Positions 1 to 6,746 of a DNA stretch of 55,281 bases are shown piece by piece. The notes under the pieces are model-generated. The model saw only the letters and a list, made by a program, of their open reading frames with translations. It was not told the origin of the DNA and did no database searches. The translations under genes were made by a program, and so were the position numbers. Each line of letters starts with the position of its first letter. Position 1 is the first letter of the stretch. Origin of the DNA: an uncultured Ellagibacter sp. (lineage in GTDB: Bacteria; Actinomycetota; Coriobacteriia; Coriobacteriales; Eggerthellaceae); assembly GCA_934654815.1 (NCBI GenBank), contig CAKUGU010000011.1, positions 1 through 55,281 of the forward strand, in the 5' to 3' direction.

Positions 1-23
1 CAGTTGGGGTTCGAACCGATGAG
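1..23. repeat. 23-bp direct repeat, copy 1
   Basis: Identical over 23 bp to 192-214. Its core is the perfect palindrome GGTTCGAACC, which resembles a tRNA T-arm, but no tRNA folds around it. It begins at the first base of the window and may extend further left. Confidence 0.7.
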
Positions 24-39
24 GTGGAATTCCGTCAAG

Positions 40-63
40 AAAACGTGCCAGTGGCACGTTTTT
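40..63 (+). terminator. terminator-like hairpin
   Basis: AAAACGTGCC and GGCACGTTTT form a 10-bp stem with a 3-nt loop, followed by T residues. The A-rich left arm and T-rich right arm would allow function on both strands. Confidence 0.6.
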
Positions 64-151
64 AGGAATTCGCCCGACCGAGCTTGCGAGGGAGGGGCAG
101 GCGGTGCGTGCAGCGCGCCGCATGAACCCCGTTGTCCGCTCCAGAAATTCT

Positions 152-186
152 AGCAACCTGGTCAATCGGCCAGGTTGCTTTGTTTT
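152..186 (+). terminator. Rho-independent terminator
   Basis: AGCAACCTGG (152-161) pairs perfectly with CCAGGTTGCT (170-179) across an 8-nt loop and is followed by TTGTTTT. The T-tract lies on the plus strand. The hairpin also sits just past the stop of the minus-strand HAD gene and may serve both sides. Confidence 0.75.
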
Positions 187-191
187 ACAAG

Positions 192-214
192 CAGTTGGGG
201 TTCGAACCGATGAG
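192..214. repeat. 23-bp direct repeat, copy 2
   Basis: Second copy of the repeat at 1-23, ending 3 bp before the stop of the minus-strand HAD gene. The flanks of the two copies differ, so the identity is limited to this unit on the right side. Confidence 0.7.
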
Positions 215-217
215 CCC

Positions 218-922
218 CTACGCGCAGACGATGCCTTCGAGCTCCTCCAGCGAAGTGACGCGACGGTAAGGACACGTCGCGTGTTTCCCCGTGCGGTCGA
301 TGATGACGGGGCGCATGCCCGCCGAGGTCGCCCCGTCCCCGTCTGCCTCGGGCAAATCGCCCACGTGAAGGGCGCGTGCGGCCTCGATGCCCATCCTCTC
401 GAGCGCCAACTCGAATACGACGTGGTCCGGCTTCCGATAGCCGATGGCGGCCGAGGCCACCACGTCGTCGAAGTAGGGGAGCAGCATAAGCTCGCGTAGG
501 AGCCCCTCTAACGATGCATCCCAGTTCGATATGACACCGAGCCGCACACCGGCGCGTTTGAGCGCTCTGAGGGCGTTCAGGACGTCGGGGTAGATCGCCC
601 AGTGGTCCGCATGCAAGTACGCCTGGTACAAGTCGCTGGAAATCCCAGAGGCGTCGTCTTCGAGTCCGATGAAATTCGCGAGCATCGTGTACATGTCGAT
701 CCAGATTTGGCGCGATCGCTCATGCGAGCACCAGAAGTCGCCGTCGCGCAAGTATTCCGCCTCGTAATAGGCGTCGATTTCGTCCATGTACGGCAGGACT
801 TGCGGAAGCGAAACTTCGTGTCCGCGCTTGCGGGCGGCGCCGACGAAAGCGCTTGCAACGTCAGGGCAGGCGTGAATCAGCGTGCCGCCGATGTCGAAAA
901 AGACCGCGTCGTATCGGTTCAT
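218..922 (-). CDS. HAD-superfamily hydrolase
   Basis: Predicted 234-aa cytosolic phosphatase of the haloacid dehalogenase superfamily. Motif I is FFDIGGT near the N-terminus (nucleophile Asp, with DIGGT in place of the usual DxDGT); motif II is the VISNWD segment; motif III Lys is in GYRKPD; motif IV is HVGDLPEADGDGA. An alpha-helical cap lies between motifs I and II. The reading frame continues upstream into the tRNA-Val gene, but the start at 922 is chosen because AAAGGCGG precedes it and the HAD fold begins there. The substrate cannot be told from sequence; small phosphorylated metabolites are typical. It stands alone downstream of tRNA-Val and its terminator, so it probably uses its own promoter. 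Confidence 0.88.
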   Translation of the reverse strand: MNRYDAVFFDIGGTLIHACPDVASAFVGAARKRGHEVSLPQVLPYMDEIDAYYEAEYLRDGDFWCSHERSRQIWIDMYTMLANFIGLEDDASGISSDLYQAYLHADHWAIYPDVLNALRALKRAGVRLGVISNWDASLEGLLRELMLLPYFDDVVASAAIGYRKPDHVVFELALERMGIEAARALHVGDLPEADGDGATSAGMRPVIIDRTGKHATCPYRRVTSLEELEGIVCA

Positions 923-973
923 GTGCCGCCTTTCGCGATGAGGGCCTTGAGTGCGGGGCCGCATCCGATATAA

Positions 974-1006
974 CAAAAAAGCCAGGTACAAAATGTACCT
1001 GGCTTT
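974..1006 (-). terminator. terminator of tRNA-Val
   Basis: AAAGCCAGGTACA and TGTACCTGGCTTT form a perfect 13-bp stem with a 3-nt loop. Read on the minus strand it is followed by a run of T, directly downstream of tRNA-Val. Confidence 0.85.
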
Positions 1007-1014
1007 AGGATTCA

Positions 1015-1089
<75 letters not shown>

Positions 1090-1135
1090 ATGTTCCTGTT
1101 GACTTCCTTGCGCTCTTGCGCGTCAACAAGACGAT

Positions 1136-1163
1136 AGTATAGCAGACCTGAAATTCTTGCCAA
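1136..1163 (-). promoter_or_regulatory. sigma70-type promoter of tRNA-Val
   Basis: On the minus strand, TTGGCA (-35), a 16-bp spacer and TATACT (-10, preceded by TGC as in an extended -10) lie about 47 bp before the tRNA 5' end. Confidence 0.75.
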
Positions 1164-1241
1164 CCCCTTTTCTCATCTTTTTTCGAAATTTTTTCGACTG
1201 CAAGGAGAGGCGGCGGAAGAATACCTGGTCAGCAGCGCAAT

Positions 1242-2039
1242 CTACTTCGTCATGCGCACGCCGACGTAGACTGCGGTATCGGGCAGTCCCTTGATCTTGT
1301 AGACGCTCGACAGGGGAATGGCCGAGACGCGCCAGGTGTAGGTGTTGCCGTTCGCGCTGACGGTGCCCGACTTGTAGGTGTTGCCGGCGTCATCGGTGCC
1401 GGCGTCGACGATCGCGGCCTCGGTGAGCCCCTCCGCCTCCATGGCGGCGCTGATCGCGCCATCGACGCTTCCCGACGAGAAGTCGGCGAACTTGAGGCGC
1501 ATGTCGGTCGTGCCTGTGCGGTTCACCGTGAGCGACCACGACCCTTTGAGCAGCTTCGAGGCGTCGCTTGCGGACAGGCTCGAGATTCCCGATGCGTACA
1601 TCGCCCCGGCATCGACGAGGCTCACGTCGGCGGGGAGTTTCACGAGCTCGAAGCCGCCATCGGGGTACTGCCCGTCCTTCGTCGTCTCGTACGTCGTGTA
1701 GCCGGCATCGGCGAAGCCCTGCTTGATCGTCGCGTCGTCGCTTTCCATGAGCGACGCGAGGTTCGGCATGTCGTAGCTCACGTCGCGCGCGATGTTCTGC
1801 TGGACTGCCTGCTCCGCGCGCGCCGGCGCGCCGATGATGCCGTCGAAGTACTTCGCCAGCATGAACACGCCGATGATCGCCGCGACGATGAGCAACGCCC
1901 CCACTATCTTGTAAGAGGTCCGCGGAAGGTCGAACGGGCGGGAAAGCCCCGACCCGTCCATGTATTTCACCGCTCCCTCGACGTCGGAATATTCCGGTTC
2001 GTGGGGCTTACGGATCGTTTCGTCGTTGACGAGTGACAT
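1242..2039 (-). CDS. single-TM extracytoplasmic protein of unknown function
   Basis: 265-aa protein I do not recognise beyond a general type. After about 50 charged residues there is one hydrophobic helix (IVGALLIVAAIIGVFMLA) followed by a soluble domain of about 190 residues rich in Asp, Ala, Ser and Thr, presumably outside the membrane. No lipobox or catalytic motif is visible. The upstream in-frame extension is rejected because AGGAGCGAACCT precedes the ATG at 2039. It is divergent from the TerC gene and its riboswitch, so the two share an intergenic region. Function is unknown. Confidence 0.75.
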   Translation of the reverse strand: MSLVNDETIRKPHEPEYSDVEGAVKYMDGSGLSRPFDLPRTSYKIVGALLIVAAIIGVFMLAKYFDGIIGAPARAEQAVQQNIARDVSYDMPNLASLMESDDATIKQGFADAGYTTYETTKDGQYPDGGFELVKLPADVSLVDAGAMYASGISSLSASDASKLLKGSWSLTVNRTGTTDMRLKFADFSSGSVDGAISAAMEAEGLTEAAIVDAGTDDAGNTYKSGTVSANGNTYTWRVSAIPLSSVYKIKGLPDTAVYVGVRMTK

Positions 2040-2082
2040 AGGTTCGCTCCTGTACGGTTTGTGTGTTTCGCCGATTATAGCA

Positions 2083-2112
2083 TTGTGGGAAATCGCGGCC
2101 CCATGGTACGAT
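2083..2112 (+). promoter_or_regulatory. candidate promoter of the riboswitch-terC unit
   Basis: TTGTGG, an 18-bp spacer and TACGAT would start transcription around 2118-2120, just before the conserved riboswitch core. Confidence 0.45.
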
Positions 2113-2115
2113 TCC

Positions 2116-2250
2116 CGTGCCCGTGGGGGAGTAGTTGGCGCGATTACGCGTGGCACGTTCAACATCATGGCCTGGATCGAGGTCTGGCGTGTCTGAAATA
2201 ACGAGACTCATGGTGCAGCGGCATGCCGTTGCACCATGAGTCTTTTTTTA
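2116..2250 (+). promoter_or_regulatory. yybP-ykoY (Mn2+) riboswitch upstream of terC
   Basis: The leader carries the hallmark GGGGAGTAG (around 2126-2134) and, about 70 nt later, the conserved GAGAC element, which is also the 5' edge of a very strong terminator hairpin (2204-2249). This arrangement (L1 consensus, L3 consensus merged with a terminator, then a TerC-family gene) matches the yybP-ykoY family, known to bind Mn2+ and often to control TerC/Alx-like transporters. Inferred mechanism: Mn2+ holds GAGAC in the aptamer and prevents the terminator, switching terC on. The exact 5' boundary is approximate. Confidence 0.8.
2204..2249 (+). terminator. expression-platform terminator of the terC riboswitch
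   Basis: An almost loopless hairpin of about 19 bp (GACTCATGGTGCA... paired with ...TGCACCATGAGTC, one G-T wobble) followed by seven T. It overlaps the GAGAC element of the aptamer, consistent with ligand-controlled antitermination. Confidence 0.85.
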
Positions 2251-2308
2251 TGCATGCGCGCACGCTGCCCCCGGGGTCGAATGCCGCGACTATGACAGGG
2301 GGACGACA

Positions 2309-3127
2309 GTGGACCTATCGATCTTTACGAGCCCGGAAGCGTGGATCAGCCTGGTCACGCTCATTTTCCTTGAGATCGTGCTCGGTGTGGACAACATCGT
2401 GTTCATCTCGCTTACCACGAACCGGCTGCCGAAGGAGAAGCAGCACATCGGCCGCAAGCTCGGCTTGGCGGGCGCTATGGTGTCGCGCTGCATCTTCTTG
2501 TGCTTCGCGAGCTTTCTCGTCCATATGACGACGCCGCTCTTCACCATCGACCTCGGCTTCTTCGCGCACGGCTTCTCCGTTCGCGACGTCGTGCTTTTGC
2601 TCGGCGGTGCGTACCTTATCTATAAGGGCATCGCGGAGCTTCGCGACGTCCTCGCGCTCACCGAGGAGAAGGCCGCGCAGTCCGACGAGCACAAGGCGCT
2701 TCATCAGATCGGGCTCGTGCAGGCAATCGCCACCATCATGGTGATGGACGTCGTGTTCTCCATCGACTCGGTCATCACGGCGGTTGGCCTTGCGAACTAC
2801 CTCATCATCATGATCCTGGCGGTCGTCATCGCGGTCATTATGATGATGGTCTTCATAGACCCGATTTCCGACTTCATCAACAGCCATGCCGAGATGAAGA
2901 TCCTCGCGCTGTGCTTCATCAGCGTCATCGGCGTGCTGCTCTTCCTCGATTCGCTCGGAATCAGTTCCGGCATCGAGGTGCTCGATATGCATATGGAGAA
3001 GCTCATGGTGTACTTCGCCATGGTGTTCGCCTTCGTCTTGGAGCTCATCCAGATGCGCTACGGCACCAATCTCAAGGCATGGAAGGAAAGCTTGAAGGCT
3101 GCTGAGCAGGGCAAACCCGAGAAGTAA
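2309..3127 (+). CDS. TerC-family integral membrane protein (probable Mn2+ exporter)
   Basis: 272-aa polytopic membrane protein of the TerC/Alx family. It shows the two inverted-repeat signatures with acidic residues in helices: EIVLGVDNIVFISL near the N-terminus and VMDVVFSIDSVITAVGLA in the middle. Several hydrophobic segments follow and the C-terminus is basic. The GTG start is chosen because AGGGGGA lies 5 nt upstream. TerC/Alx proteins are known in several bacteria as manganese efflux proteins, and the upstream yybP-ykoY riboswitch supports that role here. An older reading as tellurite resistance is less likely, since no other ter genes are present. Confidence 0.88.
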   Translation: MDLSIFTSPEAWISLVTLIFLEIVLGVDNIVFISLTTNRLPKEKQHIGRKLGLAGAMVSRCIFLCFASFLVHMTTPLFTIDLGFFAHGFSVRDVVLLLGGAYLIYKGIAELRDVLALTEEKAAQSDEHKALHQIGLVQAIATIMVMDVVFSIDSVITAVGLANYLIIMILAVVIAVIMMMVFIDPISDFINSHAEMKILALCFISVIGVLLFLDSLGISSGIEVLDMHMEKLMVYFAMVFAFVLELIQMRYGTNLKAWKESLKAAEQGKPEK

Positions 3128-3202
3128 TCGCTCACGGCGCAGGCGTGCGGGGGTTTGAGGAGGCGCTTCGGAAAGAAAGTCCGAAAAAGTTGAAATTACC
3201 CC

Positions 3203-3230
3203 TTGCGCGATTCTGTGAGTCTGTTAATAT
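3203..3230 (+). promoter_or_regulatory. candidate promoter of tRNA-Leu
   Basis: TTGCGC, 16-bp spacer and TAATAT lie 36 bp before the tRNA. Confidence 0.5.
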
Positions 3231-3265
3231 ATTCAATGTTGCGTCTGACGCAGACGAAACAATTC

Positions 3266-3355
3266 GTCGGAGTGGTGGAACGGCAGACACGCTAGCTTGA
3301 GGTGCTAGTGCCCACTTATACGGGTGTGCGGGTTCAAATCCCGCCTCCGACACCA
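3266..3355 (+). tRNA. tRNA-Leu(GAG)
   Basis: 90-nt class II tRNA with encoded CCA. The acceptor stem GTCGGAG pairs with CTCCGAC, the anticodon stem is CTAGC/GCTAG with loop TTGAGGT, giving anticodon GAG, and a long variable arm (GCCCACTTATACGGGTG) separates it from the T-arm with TTCAAAT loop. Confidence 0.95.
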
Positions 3356-3363
3356 TGCAAATG

Positions 3364-3396
3364 AAAAGCGAACCCTTTCTCGGGTTCGCTTTTTTT
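3364..3396 (+). terminator. terminator of tRNA-Leu
   Basis: AAAGCGAACCC and GGGTTCGCTTT form an 11-bp stem with a 6-nt loop, followed by T. Confidence 0.9.
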
Positions 3397-3703
3397 GTGC
3401 CTTGAAACAAGAAAGTAGCCGCGTCGTGTTCGAAAATGACGATTTTTCGTGGCTAGAGCGGCTGAAAGGCACTTCGGTGCCTTCTCATAGGGCTTCGCTA
3501 CGATAATTACGCCCCATTCTTCATCATAATGGGGCGTAATGTGTTTATACAGCAGGGCACATGAGGCCATTTCACGCTTCCAAACGCGAAAAGTCGAAAT
3601 TTTGGAACACGCAAGCCGCTTTTCGCTGTAAGCCTGCGGGTCGACTGCCGTTGAAGCCGATTGGTACGCCCTCGAAAGACATGGTCATGGGCAAGATGCG
3701 ACC
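3397..3703. other. gene-free stretch with hairpins
   Basis: No credible gene. A UUCG-loop hairpin (GGCAC TTCG GTGCC, about 3470-3483) and a perfect 13-bp stem at 3506-3540 are present. Base composition is less GC-rich than in the neighbouring genes. Nothing else is recognised. Confidence 0.55.
3506..3540. terminator. 13-bp hairpin, terminator-like
   Basis: ATTACGCCCCATT pairs perfectly with AATGGGGCGTAAT across a 9-nt loop. There is no clear T-tract on either strand, so termination is uncertain. Confidence 0.4.
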
Positions 3704-3728
3704 GCGGGCGCTGACAAGCAGCGCCCGC
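3704..3728 (-). terminator. hairpin downstream of the lipid kinase
   Basis: GCGGGCGCTG and CAGCGCCCGC form a 10-bp GC stem with a 5-nt loop, 16 bp past the stop of the minus-strand kinase gene. No T-tract follows, so it may be a processing or non-canonical terminator hairpin. Confidence 0.45.
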
Positions 3729-3743
3729 TTCACGGTACAGCGC

Positions 3744-4706
3744 CTATTCGGACTTCGCTGCCCAAGGGGCCGTGCCCGCTTCGCCTTCCGCGCCGAAGAG
3801 CTCGACGCACTCTTCGCTTACGAGGAACCGCGCCGCGTTGGGAAGGATGCGCGCCGAAAGCGGCGTCGTCGCGCCGGTGACCTCGCCGTCGAACTGGATC
3901 TCCATCGGCGGGTCGGCCTGGATGGTCACGTTCTTCGCCTGGAACGTCTCGATCGTGTCGGGGCTGTCCTTGAAGTTGTCGTGGTCGATGGCGCGCGCCA
4001 GAAGCGCGGGGATGAGCCCGAAGGCGTTCGCCGCCTTCAGCACCACGACGTCGAGCAGCCCGTCGCGTGGGTTGTTCTTGTTGGTGACGGAGATGTCGAA
4101 CTGGATTTTCGAGAAGTTCACGAGCAGCACGCCGAGACCCTCGCTTTGGACCGTCTTGCCGTCAAGCTCGAGGGTGATCTTCGACACGGGCGGCAAAGGG
4201 TTCGAGATAGCCGCGGAGAAGTAGGCCATCGGGCCCAAAAGCCGCTTCGAGGGCTGGGCGCCGGCCATGATCGCCGCGTCGTAGCCTGCGCCGGCCATGA
4301 TGCCGAACCCGTGCGTTTCGGACTCGCCCTCTTCCCGGGAAAATTCGATTTCCGCCAGGTCGAAGTCGAGCGTGATGCCCGCCCGCAAAAGCTTTGCGAG
4401 CGCATGGGGTTCGTTGGGGGAGGCGAGGTTCAGCGTGAGCAGGTTCGCGGTTCCCGCGGGGAAGGGAAGGATGGGGATGCCCGAGCCGGCAAGGCAGTGG
4501 CTCGCTGCCGTGACCGTGCCGTCGCCGCCGCTCGCGACGACGGCATCGAAGGCGTCTGCGTCCGTGAGCAGGTCCTTCAGGTCGGTCGTTCCGTCGGTGC
4601 AGCGGATGCACGCCTCGTCGCCGTCCGTCGCGAACGAGCGCACGAAGTCGTAGATCGCGCCCTCGCCGTAACCGGATGCCAGATTGTTCAGCACGAGCAG
4701 TTTCAC
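3744..4706 (-). CDS. diacylglycerol kinase-family lipid kinase (DagK/YegS-like)
   Basis: 320-aa kinase of the DAGK catalytic family. The N-terminal nucleotide-binding domain contains the ATP signature SGGDGTVTAA and the following PFPAGTANLL (a GTxND-like loop with A-N-L); the C-terminal beta-sandwich starts around GFGIMAGAGYDAAIM and ends with the QFDGEV element of the family. It probably phosphorylates diacylglycerol or a related lipid, recycling it into phospholipid synthesis. A GTG start at 4706 is preferred: GGAAGGG lies 5 nt upstream and the fold begins at VKLLVLNN. It is divergent from rnd. Exact lipid substrate is not determinable. Confidence 0.85.
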   Translation of the reverse strand: MKLLVLNNLASGYGEGAIYDFVRSFATDGDEACIRCTDGTTDLKDLLTDADAFDAVVASGGDGTVTAASHCLAGSGIPILPFPAGTANLLTLNLASPNEPHALAKLLRAGITLDFDLAEIEFSREEGESETHGFGIMAGAGYDAAIMAGAQPSKRLLGPMAYFSAAISNPLPPVSKITLELDGKTVQSEGLGVLLVNFSKIQFDISVTNKNNPRDGLLDVVVLKAANAFGLIPALLARAIDHDNFKDSPDTIETFQAKNVTIQADPPMEIQFDGEVTGATTPLSARILPNAARFLVSEECVELFGAEGEAGTAPWAAKSE

Positions 4707-4747
4707 AGAATCCCTTCCGATTGCTATCATATGCAGATTGTAAAGCA

Positions 4748-4765
4748 ACGCTTTATCCAAAGCGT
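4748..4765. promoter_or_regulatory. inverted repeat in the lipid kinase/rnd intergenic region
   Basis: ACGCTTT ATCC AAAGCGT is a perfect 7-bp inverted repeat in the 83-bp gap between divergent genes, just upstream of a TATAGT -10-like box (4772-4777). It could be an operator; chance cannot be excluded. Confidence 0.3.
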
Positions 4766-4789
4766 ACCAGATATAGTAAGGAAACCATT

Positions 4790-5935
4790 TTGTACATAGC
4801 TGACCAGGCCGACCTCGAGGCGTTCATCGAAAGGGCGTCGGGCTGCCCCGTGCTTGCCATCGACACCGAGTTTCTTCGGGAGAAGACCTACTACCCCCGT
4901 TTGTGCCTTTTGCAGCTCGCGACCGACGACGAGGTCGCCATCGTCGACCCGCTCGCGGTCGACGACCTGACGGTTCTCGGCCCCCTTCTTTCCGACGAGC
5001 GCACGATGAAGCTCTTCCACGCCGGCGGCCAGGATATCGAGATCCTGCTGCGCGAGGTGGGGACGATGCCGCGCCCGTTGTTCGACACGCAGGTCGCCGC
5101 CACGCTCCTCGGTCACACCCAGCAGATCGGTTACGGCGCGCTCGTCCACGCTGAATGCGGCGTGTCCCTCAAGAAGATCGACTCGTTCACTGACTGGTCG
5201 CAGCGCCCTCTTTCCGACTCGCAGATCGACTACGCGGCCGACGACGTCATCTACCTTCCCCGCGTGTACCGCCAGATGAAGAAGAAACTCGAGTCGAAGG
5301 GGCGCCTCGCTTGGCTTGAGCCCGACTTCGAGGAGATGATGGACCCGGCGAGGTACGCGGAGGACCCGCGGCTTCGTTTCCGCAGGCTGAAGCGCGTGAC
5401 CCAGCTCGATGCGCGGCAGCTCGCCGCGGCCCGCGAGTTCGCCGCGTGGCGCGAGGAAGAGGCACGCAAGCGCGACATGCCGCGCAAGTGGCTCGTCACC
5501 GACGAGCAGATCGTGGAAGCGTGCCGCCGCGACGCGAAGACCATCGACGATTTGTACATGGTGCGCGGCGTGCGCGAGAAGCTGCCGGTGCGCGACGCGC
5601 GCGAGGTAATCGAGCGCATGAAGGCCGGCCGCGCGCTGCCGAAGGACCAGTGGCCCGAGCTCGACAAATCCTCGCGCAACGAGCGCAACGTCGACGCGTC
5701 GCTCGACCTCATGACGGCGCTCGTGCGCCTTCGCGCGAAGGAGAACGGCGTCGCCATGCAGACGCTCGCGAGCCACGGCGACCTCGCGGCCGTCGCTCGG
5801 GGGCACTACAAGGGCACCGACCTCATGAAGGGGTGGCGCCGCGCGCTCGTCGGCGAAGAACTCGTCGACCTCATCGAGGGGCGGATCGCGCTCAGCCTGA
5901 ACAAGGGGGAGCTCGTCGTCGAGCGCCTCGGGTAA
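4790..5935 (+). CDS. rnd: ribonuclease D
   Basis: 381-aa 3'-5' exoribonuclease that trims tRNA 3' ends and other structured RNAs. The DEDD exonuclease domain is complete: AIDTEF (Asp25, Glu27, ExoI), the HAGGQDIEIL segment (ExoII) and YAADDVIYLPRVY (ExoIII). A helical HRDC-like C-terminal region follows (about 205-381). The start is a TTG with AAGGAA 5 nt upstream; the longer in-frame ATG version would run into the divergent kinase gene. Length matches RNase D. Confidence 0.9.
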   Translation: MYIADQADLEAFIERASGCPVLAIDTEFLREKTYYPRLCLLQLATDDEVAIVDPLAVDDLTVLGPLLSDERTMKLFHAGGQDIEILLREVGTMPRPLFDTQVAATLLGHTQQIGYGALVHAECGVSLKKIDSFTDWSQRPLSDSQIDYAADDVIYLPRVYRQMKKKLESKGRLAWLEPDFEEMMDPARYAEDPRLRFRRLKRVTQLDARQLAAAREFAAWREEEARKRDMPRKWLVTDEQIVEACRRDAKTIDDLYMVRGVREKLPVRDAREVIERMKAGRALPKDQWPELDKSSRNERNVDASLDLMTALVRLRAKENGVAMQTLASHGDLAAVARGHYKGTDLMKGWRRALVGEELVDLIEGRIALSLNKGELVVERLG

Positions 5936-6065
5936 CGGTTTGCGAACGTTTCGCGCAGACTCGGGTACGCGCGGTGTGCCGGTGCCTTCCATCGAGTAAA
6001 GTACATTTGTACGAAAAGCGGCCCTCCGGCCGCATCATCGCGCCTTTAAGGAGTGAACCGGACTT

Positions 6066-6737
6066 ATGTTTATGAGTGGAAGCTACCTCGCCCTCGTCGT
6101 CGTGACGCTGATCATCGGCATGGGCGCCCAGTTCTACGTGAACAACCAGATCAGAAAGTATTCGCGGGTTCCCTCTTCCCGCGGTGTGACCGGGGCCGAG
6201 ATGGCCCGCCGCATGCTCGCCGACCACGGCATCTACAACGTGGAGATCCGCCGCGGCGGCCCGAGCGAGGATCATTTCGACCCGCGCGACAATTCGATCA
6301 CGCTCGATCCCGACGCCTTCGGCGGCACGAGCGTCACCGCCATCGCGACGGCGTGCCACGAAGCGGGGCATGCCTGCCAGTTCGCCGAGGACTACGCGCC
6401 CATGAAGATCCGCGGCGCGCTCGTCCCGGCCGTGAACTTCGCCTCGAACGCGTGGATCTTCCTTCTGATGATCGGCATCGCGATGCAGCTCGCCGGCCTG
6501 CAGGCGCTCGCCATCGTGGTGTACGCCGTGGTCGTGCTGTTCCAGCTCGTCACGCTGCCAGTGGAATTCAACGCCTCGCATCGGGCGATGGACTACCTGA
6601 ACGGGACGGGCGTCGTTGCCGCCGAGAGCCGCGGGGCCTACAAGGTGCTTCGCGCCTGCGCCCTTACCTACGTGGCGGCCGCGCTCACCTCGGTGCTCCA
6701 GCTTCTGTGGTTGCTCGGCCAGCAGCGCGACGAGTAG
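6066..6737 (+). CDS. YugP-type membrane zinc metallopeptidase
   Basis: 223-aa membrane protease of the neutral zinc metallopeptidase YugP family. After an N-terminal hydrophobic helix (residues 7-21), residues 97-102 give CHEAGH, an HExxH-type zinc motif (His98, Glu99, His102), followed by two or three hydrophobic helices and a second acidic region (LPVEFNASHRA) that supplies the third ligand in this family. AAGGAG precedes the ATG by 12 nt. It lies 9 bp before xseA and may be cotranscribed. Physiological substrate unknown. Confidence 0.88.
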   Translation: MFMSGSYLALVVVTLIIGMGAQFYVNNQIRKYSRVPSSRGVTGAEMARRMLADHGIYNVEIRRGGPSEDHFDPRDNSITLDPDAFGGTSVTAIATACHEAGHACQFAEDYAPMKIRGALVPAVNFASNAWIFLLMIGIAMQLAGLQALAIVVYAVVVLFQLVTLPVEFNASHRAMDYLNGTGVVAAESRGAYKVLRACALTYVAAALTSVLQLLWLLGQQRDE

Positions 6738-6746
6738 CTTCTGTCC

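Larger units (their letters stand above)
1..217. other. gene-free left edge with direct repeats and hairpins
   Basis: No convincing coding sequence lies here. The stretch holds two copies of a 23-bp direct repeat (1-23 and 192-214) and two terminator-like hairpins (40-63 and 152-186). The minus-strand HAD gene ends at 218, and the T-tracts of the hairpins favour transcripts entering from the left on the plus strand. The window starts inside the first repeat copy, so its full extent is unknown. Confidence 0.6.

Noticed and set aside
2309..3127. Tellurite resistance determinant
   Set aside because: TerC homology alone is not evidence for it; no terZABDEF genes, and the Mn2+ riboswitch points to manganese handling.
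3132..3410. Minus-strand reading frame of 92 aa over tRNA-Leu
   Set aside because: The AGFEPA-type peptide is the usual artefact of reading the antisense of a tRNA; no ribosome binding site or other support.
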